A stretch of DNA of 7,504 nucleotides, taken from Nanobdellati archaeon (GTDB lineage Archaea; EX4484-52; JAADEF01). The number at the start of each line of letters is the position of its first letter. Within the stretch, counting starts at the first letter, position 1. The translations under genes and the position numbers were made by a program. The notes under the pieces are model-generated. The model worked only from the letters and a program-made list of their open reading frames with translations. It ran no database searches and was not told the origin of the DNA. Of the stretch, positions 1 through 5,136 are shown piece by piece. The stretch is from assembly GCA_015521505.1 (NCBI GenBank), contig WAOB01000060.1, positions 1 through 7,504 on the forward strand. Reading direction: 5' to 3'.

Positions 1-2
1 AT

Positions 3-65
3 ACTGATCCGGTCCTGTTTAACTTGACTATACTTGAAGATTATGCTTGGAGTGTGGTCTTATGA
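3..65 (+). CDS. 3' end of an unidentified upstream gene (partial)
   Basis: One plus-strand frame is open from the window edge (base 3) for 20 codons and stops at TGA 63-65. The peptide ends ...LTILEDYAWSVVL, which reads like ordinary protein. The stop overlaps the ATG of the next gene in an ATGA arrangement (62-65), a common junction inside archaeal and bacterial operons. The other two forward frames are closed early by TGA at 4 and at 25. The fragment is too short to name a family, and 20 open codons can occur by chance, so only the junction gives real support. If real, the gene is co-transcribed with the aminopeptidase. Confidence 0.4.
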   Translation, partial: TDPVLFNLTILEDYAWSVVL

Positions 66-1117
66 ATGAAAAAATGATGAGAGATCTCAGCGAGGCATAT
101 GGAGTAAGCGGGTTTGAGACAGAAATTAAGGATGTTATTAGAAGATATGCAGATAATCATTATGATGAATTAAGAGAAGATTCTTTAGGAAATCTCATTT
201 TTAAGATAGGAGAGGGTGATAAAAAGATTCTTATAGAGAGTCATATGGATGAGGTGGGCTTGATTGTTAAATATATAGATGACAACGGATTTGTTTATGT
301 TTCTCCACTAGGTGGTTTAGATGCTCACACTTTACTAAATCAAAGATTTAAATTGATTACTTCCAAAGGTAAAAGATTATGGGCGGTTTCAGGATCTAAG
401 GCAATACATCTTCAAGAAGACGGTGAAGATGAGAAACTTAAAATAAAAGACATGTTTTTAGATTTTGGTGTTAAGAATAAAGAGGAACTTCAAAAATTAG
501 GAGTGAATATAGGTGAGGTTTTAAGTTATGATGCTCCTTTTATGGTTTTTGGGAATGGTAAGTATGCAACAGGAAAGGCATTGGATAACAGAACAGGTTG
601 TTATACATCTATGGAGATAATGAGGAAAGTATATAAATCTAAAGAATTAAAAAAGAGATATACTTTCTTTTTTGCTTTTACGACTCAAGAAGAGATAGGT
701 TTAAAAGGAGCTAGAGTAGCTGCTTTCAAGGAAGAGATAGATTTTGCTTTGGTTTTAGATACATCTCCTGCAGGAGACACGCCGGGTATTGAGAAAAAAG
801 TATCTGAGTTAATGTTAGGAAAAGGAGTTGTGATTGATTATGTTCAAGCAGAAGGTAGAGGCCTAATCATGAGAAAGGAGCATCTTGAGGAAATTAAGAA
901 GATATTTGATAAAAACAAAATACCTTATCAAGTTGAGATAGGTACTGGTGGAGTGAGTGATGCAGCGATAATTTATATTACAAAGTCAGGTATCCCTACT
1001 GTGGGTTTAGGTATTGCCGTTAGGTATTTGCATACTCCTGTAGAGGTTATGCATATAGAAGATTTGGACAATTTGGTTAAGGGATCTTTAAGTTTAATAG
1101 AGAGCGGGTTTTTTTAA
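62..1117 (+). CDS. M42-family metallo-aminopeptidase (TET/endoglucanase-like)
   Basis: This is a cytosolic di-metal aminopeptidase of peptidase family M42, which in archaea forms the self-compartmentalising dodecamer TET that trims short peptides released by the proteasome. The expected metal and catalytic residues are visible in the 351-residue product: His61 and Asp63 in SHMDEVG, the bridging Asp175 in GKALDNRTG, the Glu210-Glu211 pair in TTQEEIGLKGA (first Glu catalytic, second a ligand), Asp233 in LDTSPAGD and His324 in YLHTPVEV. Length is normal for the family. ATG 62 was chosen over the in-frame TTG at 47 because it overlaps the preceding stop (ATGA) and has a GGAG-containing purine-rich stretch 9 bases upstream. 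Substrate preference (glutamyl, leucyl or lysyl) cannot be read from the sequence. There is no signal peptide. The gene ends in a T7 run at 1109-1115, and gltX follows after 23 bases. Confidence 0.93.
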   Translation: MNEKMMRDLSEAYGVSGFETEIKDVIRRYADNHYDELREDSLGNLIFKIGEGDKKILIESHMDEVGLIVKYIDDNGFVYVSPLGGLDAHTLLNQRFKLITSKGKRLWAVSGSKAIHLQEDGEDEKLKIKDMFLDFGVKNKEELQKLGVNIGEVLSYDAPFMVFGNGKYATGKALDNRTGCYTSMEIMRKVYKSKELKKRYTFFFAFTTQEEIGLKGARVAAFKEEIDFALVLDTSPAGDTPGIEKKVSELMLGKGVVIDYVQAEGRGLIMRKEHLEEIKKIFDKNKIPYQVEIGTGGVSDAAIIYITKSGIPTVGLGIAVRYLHTPVEVMHIEDLDNLVKGSLSLIESGFF

Positions 1118-1131
1118 TCATTTTGGTTAAA

Positions 1132-1136
1132 GTGAT
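1132..1136 (+). promoter_or_regulatory. Ribosome-binding site GTGAT of gltX
   Basis: GTGAT lies 4 bases before ATG 1141 and matches the complement of the archaeal 16S 3' end (GGAGGTGATC). An ATG at 1137 lies between them but reaches a stop after three codons, so the spacing supports 1141 as the start. The same motif and spacing recur before the ferredoxin gene. Confidence 0.6.
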
Positions 1137-1140
1137 ATGA

Positions 1141-2859
1141 ATGCTTGATAGTGAGATGAAAGAAAAAATAAAAGAATTTGCTATTGTTAATAGGATAGAG
1201 CACGGTAAAGCGCATCCTAAGTTCGTCTTCTCTGCATTTATGAGAGAGTTCAAAAATAAAATTGACAAAAAGATGATAAAAGAGTATATAAAAGATGTTG
1301 AGAATATCTGTAATATAGTTAATTCGCTTTCAGCTGAAGAGATGGAAAAGTACAAGAATATCTTTCAACAGAAAAAGAAGGAGAAAACAAAAGAGTTAAG
1401 ATTGAATGACTTGGTTAGTTCTTTGAAGGAATTGCCGAATGTTAGAGATAGAGTGATTACTAGATTTGAACCTTCTCCTTCTGGTCCATTACATTTAGGA
1501 CATGTTTTTCCTTTACTGATAAACTATTGGTATGCTAGGAAATATGATGGAGAAATGATATTGAGAATAGCAGATACAAATCCTAAGAATATAGATCCTG
1601 AAGCATATGAGATGATAGTAGAAGATGTTGAGTATTTAACAGGACATTTTTTTGAACCCGTGATTCAATCTTCGAGAATAAGGTTGTATTATAAGGTTAT
1701 TGAGCAATTATTAGTGAAAGGTTTTGCTTACGTGTGTTTGTGTTCTCAAGAGGAATTTAAGCGATATATTAAAGAATCGAAACCATGCCCTCATAGAGAG
1801 CAACCATATCAAAAGAATTTGGAGTTGTGGGAAAGGATGTTAAATGGAGAGTTTAGGGAAGGAGAGGCAGTGGTTAGAATAAAGACTTTAATTGATCACA
1901 AGAATCCTGCTGTGAGGGAATGGGTTGCTTTTAGGATTGTGGAGGATGAGCATCCTCTATTAGGAAAAGAATATAAAGTATATCCAACAATGAATTTCTC
2001 GGTTAGTGTAGATGATCATCTTAATGGGATAACTCATGTCATTAGAGGCAAGGATCATGAAATTAATACTCTTAGGCAACTTTATATTTATGAATATATG
2101 AACTGGCAACCACCGGAGTTTATCCATATAGGTAGAGTTAATTTTGAGGATCTAAAACTGAGCACAACAGAAACACGGAAGCTTATTGAGGATGGTGTTT
2201 ATAGTGGTTGGGATGATGTGAGATTACCTTTTATAAGATCATTTAAGAAGAAGGGATTTAGAGGAGATGCTTTCTCATATTGGGTTTTGCAGATAGGTCT
2301 AACTAAGAGGGATAAAAAAACCTCTTATAACGAGTTTATAAAAAATTTTGTTAAGATACATAGGGTTTTGATTGATAAAGAATCAATAAGGATGTTTTTT
2401 GTTTTGAATCCTGTTGAGATAAAGTTGATTAATCTTGATGAGAGTGTGAGAGTAGAGTTGGAAAATCATCCAGATGTTAATTTAGGTAAGAGATTTCTTT
2501 ATATAGGTAAAAATCATCCTTATGTGTATGTGGACATGAAGGACTGGGGAGATATTGAATATGGAGAATGTTTGAGGTTTAAGAAGTTTTTTACTATAAG
2601 GAAAATAGGAAATAATGAGGGGGAAATTGTGAAATCAAGTTGTGAGAAGGTTGTGCAATTTGTTCCAAAGGAGATGAGTATAGATGCCAGGATTATTATG
2701 CCAGACGGAAATGAGGTTGTGGGAAAGGTTGAGAGCAACATCTTAAGAATATCTCCTGGAAAGAGATTACAGTTTGAGAGATTTGGTTTTGTTAAACTTG
2801 ATGAGATTATTAAGGAAAATTTATATATATGTGCAAAATTATATTATATTCATGAATAG
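1141..2859 (+). CDS. gltX: Glutamyl-tRNA synthetase, archaeal type
   Basis: A class I aminoacyl-tRNA synthetase that joins glutamate to tRNA-Glu in the cytosol. At 572 residues it has archaeal GluRS length. Roughly residues 1-100 are the helical archaeal N-terminal extension. The catalytic Rossmann domain follows with RFEPSPSGPLHLGH, where HLGH (118-121) is the HIGH motif, and with LRIADTNPKN. The second ATP-binding signature is LKLST (338-342), a divergent KMSKS, followed by the GWDDVRLP segment typical of the Glu/Gln enzymes. The last ~165 residues fit the beta-barrel anticodon-binding region of the archaeal/GlnRS-like branch. Cys199, Cys201, Cys216 and His218 form a C-x-C...C-x-H set like the zinc site of some GluRS enzymes. 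Archaeal GluRS is usually non-discriminating and also charges tRNA-Gln, which a Glu-tRNA amidotransferase then corrects; that step is inferred here. A GTGAT ribosome site supports the start. Confidence 0.95.
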   Translation: MLDSEMKEKIKEFAIVNRIEHGKAHPKFVFSAFMREFKNKIDKKMIKEYIKDVENICNIVNSLSAEEMEKYKNIFQQKKKEKTKELRLNDLVSSLKELPNVRDRVITRFEPSPSGPLHLGHVFPLLINYWYARKYDGEMILRIADTNPKNIDPEAYEMIVEDVEYLTGHFFEPVIQSSRIRLYYKVIEQLLVKGFAYVCLCSQEEFKRYIKESKPCPHREQPYQKNLELWERMLNGEFREGEAVVRIKTLIDHKNPAVREWVAFRIVEDEHPLLGKEYKVYPTMNFSVSVDDHLNGITHVIRGKDHEINTLRQLYIYEYMNWQPPEFIHIGRVNFEDLKLSTTETRKLIEDGVYSGWDDVRLPFIRSFKKKGFRGDAFSYWVLQIGLTKRDKKTSYNEFIKNFVKIHRVLIDKESIRMFFVLNPVEIKLINLDESVRVELENHPDVNLGKRFLYIGKNHPYVYVDMKDWGDIEYGECLRFKKFFTIRKIGNNEGEIVKSSCEKVVQFVPKEMSIDARIIMPDGNEVVGKVESNILRISPGKRLQFERFGFVKLDEIIKENLYICAKLYYIHE

Positions 2860-2884
2860 TTAGATTTATGTATAAGGTGGTTCT

Positions 2885-3604
2885 ATGCTAGGATTTCTAT
2901 TTAAAAAGGATAAAAAACAAGAAATTAATGAGATAAAAGATAAAGTAAAAGATAATGCGGATCAAATGATGGATAATAAGGTCTCTCAGGACATTCCCGC
3001 TTCTATTCAATCTATACCTCCTTCATTAAGAATTTCATCGAACTCTCCTGAATCTAAAGGTTCTCTTAGAGATGTAAATGATAAGAATAACATAGGAGAC
3101 AATACTAATTTTGGAGGTAAATTTGAGGATACTGGAAATGTTGTAGAAGCAGGAGGAGAGGAAAAAAAAGATATTGCTGATTTATTCTCTCCTGAGTATG
3201 AAGGTAAGGCGATTATGGAAAGCAATGAGGGGCAGCAGAGCAGTTATGGTTTTGACAGAAAGGAGAAGATTTTAGAGGAGAGTGTGGACGAGAAAAGAGA
3301 GGAATATGAGGACGTTAAGGAAATACATCCTAAGGAGATGGATGCTGGATCAAATGTTCTTTTGAAAAACCTCACTACTGAGAAGATTGTATCTCCACCT
3401 TTATTTATAAGTGTGAGGAAATATAGAGAAATAGTTAGCGAACTTGTTTCTTTAAAAGTGTCTATTACTACCTTAGAATCTGTTCTTGAAACTTCAAAGA
3501 AATATGCAGAAGATGAGAAGGAGAATGTGAAGGATTTCTTAGATGAGATCGATAAGGTTAATGAAAAGATGAAATATTTTGCTGAGGTTTTTAAATTAAA
3601 ATAA
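2885..3604 (+). CDS. Acidic protein with C-terminal coiled coil, function unknown
   Basis: I do not recognise a characterised family. The 239-residue product has three parts. Residues 1-30 are a short hydrophobic start (MLGFLF) followed by a Lys/Glu-rich stretch that looks helical. Residues ~31-165 are polar, rich in Asn, Ser, Gly, Asp and Glu, have no cysteine, and are probably disordered. Residues ~170-239 begin with PPLFISVRKYREIV and continue as heptad-like helix through ENVKDFLDEIDKVNEKMKYFAEVF, probably a coiled coil. The conserved-looking part is this C-terminal segment, which suggests an oligomerising or docking module on a flexible linker. There is no transmembrane segment; the MLGFLF start is too short to be one. 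GGTGG at 2876-2880 sits 4 bases before the ATG and supports the start. It lies 25 bases after gltX. A TATA-like ATTATATTATATT at about 2839-2851, inside the end of gltX, could be an internal promoter. Confidence 0.8.
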   Translation: MLGFLFKKDKKQEINEIKDKVKDNADQMMDNKVSQDIPASIQSIPPSLRISSNSPESKGSLRDVNDKNNIGDNTNFGGKFEDTGNVVEAGGEEKKDIADLFSPEYEGKAIMESNEGQQSSYGFDRKEKILEESVDEKREEYEDVKEIHPKEMDAGSNVLLKNLTTEKIVSPPLFISVRKYREIVSELVSLKVSITTLESVLETSKKYAEDEKENVKDFLDEIDKVNEKMKYFAEVFKLK

Positions 3605-3605
3605 T

Positions 3606-3610
3606 GTGAT
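3606..3610 (+). promoter_or_regulatory. Ribosome-binding site GTGAT deciding the ferredoxin start
   Basis: The longest open frame would begin at this GTG, but GTGAT matches the archaeal anti-Shine-Dalgarno and stands exactly 4 bases before ATG 3615, the same geometry as before gltX. I therefore read these bases as the ribosome site and ATG 3615 as the start, removing three residues. Confidence 0.6.
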
Positions 3611-3614
3611 ATTG

Positions 3615-3857
3615 ATGAAGAAATTTAAAGTAGTTTTAAATAAAGATACATGTATTGCTTGCGGGGTTTGTCCTTCGATAGCACCTCAAATTTTTGAGAT
3701 GGGTAAGGTCAAAGCAAATCTAGTAGGTATGGAAGATAAAGCAGAGGGCATACAAGAAAGGGAACTTAAACCTGATGAGGTAGTTTATGCAAGGAATGCA
3801 TCTGAGGCATGTCCTACTGCTTCGATCAAAGTGGAGGAGATAAGTGATGACACATAA
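3615..3857 (+). CDS. Single-cluster 4Fe-4S ferredoxin
   Basis: A small soluble electron carrier of 80 residues. The cluster is bound by Cys13, Cys16 and Cys19 in CIACGVC and by the distant Cys66 in ACPTASI. The second motif expected of a two-cluster ferredoxin is absent: the fourth position after CxxCxxC is Ala-Pro (SIAPQIF) rather than Cys-Pro, and only four cysteines occur. This is the pattern of monocluster [4Fe-4S] ferredoxins such as those of Thermotogales and many archaea. The middle (~residues 30-60) is charged and acidic, as is usual in these carriers. Its partner enzyme is not in the window. The reading frame runs 11 bases into the following membrane-protein gene, which implies translational coupling and suggests, without proof, a functional link. 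Confidence 0.9.
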   Translation: MKKFKVVLNKDTCIACGVCPSIAPQIFEMGKVKANLVGMEDKAEGIQERELKPDEVVYARNASEACPTASIKVEEISDDT

Positions 3858-4107
3858 GAAACATCACGAGGATGTTGAGATAGTATCACACTATAAAGAA
3901 GAGGTCAGTGAGGGAAAATTAATACTTCTTTGGTTTTTAGGTAGTGTTTTTGTTTTTATTGCCTCATGGATTGCTGGTCGTGTTGAATGGGTTTATGGTA
4001 CTACTCCTTTTAGTTTTTGGTTTTCTGTTTTGTTGTCTTTCATCTTATTCATGATAGGTAGTTTTCTGTGGATCGTTGTTGCTGTTTTAGTATCGCAGTC
4101 AAGGTGA
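3847..4107 (+). CDS. Small membrane protein with two transmembrane helices
   Basis: An 86-residue protein I cannot assign to a named family. The first ~23 residues are polar with a His/Lys-rich start (MTHKKHHEDVE). Two hydrophobic segments follow, about residues 25-43 (LILLWFLG...IASWIAG) and 56-82 (FSFWFSVLLSFILFMIGSF...). They are joined by a short loop with RVEWVYGTTP, and the protein ends in SQSR. A two-pass hairpin with both ends on one side is likely. It overlaps the ferredoxin gene by 11 bases, and GGAGG at 3833-3837 lies 9 bases before ATG 3847. A GTG directly in front (3844, spacing 6) is an equally possible start and would add one residue. The close overlap may mean the protein anchors or accepts electrons from the ferredoxin, but it has no cysteine or clear cofactor site, so this is only context. 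Confidence 0.75.
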   Translation: MTHKKHHEDVEIVSHYKEEVSEGKLILLWFLGSVFVFIASWIAGRVEWVYGTTPFSFWFSVLLSFILFMIGSFLWIVVAVLVSQSR

Positions 4108-4121
4108 TTTAGAGGGGTGAT
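4103..4121 (+). promoter_or_regulatory. Two GGTGAT-type ribosome-site motifs before/at the adkA start
   Basis: GGTGAT at 4103-4108 lies 8 bases before GTG 4117, an acceptable spacing for that start. A second, stronger copy, GGGGTGAT at 4114-4121, overlaps the GTG itself and points 4 bases downstream to an in-frame ACG at 4126, with no ATG or other standard start there. The first copy overlaps the stop of the membrane-protein gene. Which copy is used decides the N-terminus of AdkA. Confidence 0.45.
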
Positions 4122-4707
4122 TTTTACGAGTTCTAAAGACATTATAGTAATAGCAGGTATTCCGGGGGTGGGGAAGACTACTGTTCTGGAGGAGGCAATA
4201 AAGATTGCTAAAGAAAAAGGTAAGGAATATAAATTAGTTAATTTTGGAGATATAATGTTTGAGATAGCAAAATCTGAAGGCCTGGTTAATCATAGAGATG
4301 AGATGAGAAAGTTGGACCCTAAGACTCAAAAAGATATACAGAGAACTGCTGCTAAAAAAATATCTTCCATGGCATCTGAAAGGAACATTATTGTTGATAC
4401 TCACATAACTATTAAAACACCTAGAGGATATTTACCGGGTTTACCTTTATGGGTTTTAGAAGAACTTGAACCTACACAGATAATATTGATTGAAGCAACA
4501 CCAGAGGAGATCTATACTCGAAGAAAAAGGGATGAGACGAGAAATAGAGATATAGAGAGCTTGGAAAGCATACATTTCCATCAAAGTTATAATAGATATG
4601 TGGCTGCTTCCTATTCTATGGTTAGTGGTGCTACCGTTAATAGAGTGATAAATAGAGAAGGGAAGATTTTACAGGCAGTAAGAGATTTGGTGGAGCTATT
4701 AATGTAA
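4117..4707 (+). CDS. adkA: Adenylate kinase, archaeal type (AdkA)
   Basis: Cytosolic kinase that converts AMP and ATP to two ADP. The 196-residue length and motifs are those of the archaeal family, which differs from bacterial Adk and usually works as a trimer. The Walker A loop is GIPGVGKTT (residues 14-22). The Asp-Thr-His of IIVDTHITIKTPRGYLPGLP is the archaeal signature around the AMP/Mg site. RRKRDETRNRD is the short arginine-rich lid, without the zinc-bearing LID domain of bacterial enzymes. The start is taken at GTG 4117, because there is no Met codon between it and residue 45, well past the P-loop. True initiation could lie a few codons further in, at an unusual codon. In many archaea adkA sits between secY and a DUF106 gene; neither is present here, so the ribosomal-cluster context is lost. 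The gene is 9 bases from the membrane-protein gene and closes the plus-strand block. Confidence 0.93.
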   Translation: MIFTSSKDIIVIAGIPGVGKTTVLEEAIKIAKEKGKEYKLVNFGDIMFEIAKSEGLVNHRDEMRKLDPKTQKDIQRTAAKKISSMASERNIIVDTHITIKTPRGYLPGLPLWVLEELEPTQIILIEATPEEIYTRRKRDETRNRDIESLESIHFHQSYNRYVAASYSMVSGATVNRVINREGKILQAVRDLVELLM

Positions 4708-4710
4708 GAT

Positions 4711-4717
4711 TATATAT
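4711..4717 (+). promoter_or_regulatory. Possible TATA box after adkA
   Basis: TATATAT begins 4 bases after the adkA stop. Archaeal transcription starts about 26 bases downstream of the box centre, which would be near 4740, just before the GGG and ATG 4755 of the small hydrophobic frame. In AT-rich DNA such a match is easily accidental. Confidence 0.25.
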
Positions 4718-4754
4718 CTTATGCTAGAAAAGTACAAAGCAAGGGCATTGATTG

Positions 4755-4886
4755 ATGATATTTTATCTTTATTCAATCTTGTTTATGTCTTTTGGTTTAT
4801 GCTTTCTCAACTCTATACTTCTCCTAATATCTCTAGTAGGATATGCTGTATCTTTTGAGTATAGGTATCGTAGTATTTTGTTTTAG
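4755..4886 (+). CDS. Possible 43-residue hydrophobic peptide
   Basis: An ATG frame of 43 codons gives a strongly hydrophobic peptide, MIFYLYSILFMS...LLLISLVGYAVSFEYRYRSILF, with one long or two short membrane segments and a positive, aromatic tail. AGGG at 4741-4744, ten bases upstream, is only a weak ribosome site. It overlaps, one frame off, a second short frame (4721-4858) whose first 13 residues, MLEKYKARALIDD, look soluble and helical. The pair could therefore be a frameshifted remnant of one small membrane-protein gene. T-rich non-coding DNA also produces such hydrophobic peptides by chance, so I give it low weight. Confidence 0.25.
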   Translation: MIFYLYSILFMSFGLCFLNSILLLISLVGYAVSFEYRYRSILF

Positions 4887-4979
4887 GTATTTTCACTATG
4901 AGTTGCTATCTATCCTTTTTTGGCTTAATATTGCTAAAATATTGTTGTATTTTGAGATGTATTACTCTTGTTTGTTTTA

Positions 4980-5052
4980 TGGGGCAGCCGGGATTTGAAC
5001 CCGGGTCACAGGCCCCCCGAGCCTGGAGGATACCAAACTACCCTACTGCCCC
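4980..5052 (-). tRNA. tRNA-Pro, anticodon GGG
   Basis: Read on the minus strand, bases 5052 to 4981 fold into a full cloverleaf. The acceptor stem GGGGCAG/CTGCCCC has 7 perfect pairs. The D arm has G18-G19 but a weak stem (two G-C pairs, a G-U and a U-U). The anticodon stem CAGGC/GCCTG is perfect with loop TCGGGGG, the variable loop has 4 bases, and the T stem CCGGG/CCCGG has loop TTCAAAT. The anticodon GGG (+ strand 5017-5019) reads proline codons CCC and CCU. A73 is the discriminator and CCA is not encoded, as is common in archaea. No intron is present. Base 33 is C instead of the nearly universal U. The gene is divergent from gyrB. Weak TATA-like candidates on its own strand lie near 5069-5076 and 5087-5094. 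Confidence 0.93.
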
Positions 5053-5108
5053 TTGTCTATGAACCTTGTTTATGAAGAATCTCACAATTAATGGTTTCTC
5101 CATAACTA

Positions 5109-5116
5109 TTTAAAAT
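5109..5116 (+). promoter_or_regulatory. gyrB: TATA box of gyrB (leaderless promoter)
   Basis: TTTAAAAT is centred about 24-25 bases before the gyrB ATG at 5137. Archaeal TATA boxes lie about 26 bases before the transcription start, so the message should begin at or within a couple of bases of the ATG. No Shine-Dalgarno sequence is present; the bases just upstream are pyrimidine-rich (TTTTTTTCT). This contrasts with the GTGAT sites inside the upstream gene block. Confidence 0.6.
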
Positions 5117-5136
5117 TATTTTTCCACTTTTTTTCT

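Larger units (their letters stand above)
4708..4979 (+). other. T-rich intergenic region between adkA and tRNA-Pro
   Basis: These 272 bases hold no gene of normal size. The plus strand is rich in T, with runs such as T6 at 4916-4921, which could end adkA transcription in the archaeal manner (T-tract, no hairpin needed). A weak inverted repeat, AATATT-5 bases-AATATT (4927-4943), follows it. Two overlapping short frames are present, 4721-4858 (45 codons, starting MLEKYKARALIDD) and 4755-4886 (43 codons, very hydrophobic). No box C/D pair, riboswitch or repeat array was found. Confidence 0.5.

Noticed and set aside
47..61. TTG at 47 as the aminopeptidase start
   Set aside because: It would add five residues (MECGL) with no ribosome site in front; ATG 62 has the ATGA overlap and better upstream purines.
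1077..1355. Minus-strand frame opposite the M42/gltX junction
   Set aside because: It is antisense to two well-supported genes and its peptide has the Ser/Ile/Phe-rich composition typical of a shadow frame.
4752..4758. TTGATGA, close to a C box of an archaeal C/D guide RNA
   Set aside because: The first base does not match RUGAUGA, and no CUGA D box lies at a suitable distance downstream.
4805..4888. Minus-strand GTG frame of about 27 codons in the adkA-tRNA gap
   Set aside because: It is very short, has no ribosome site and stops without a recognisable motif.
4927..4943. AATATT inverted repeat as a hairpin terminator
   Set aside because: The stem is six A/T pairs only and each arm is itself palindromic, which is expected often in such AT-rich DNA.
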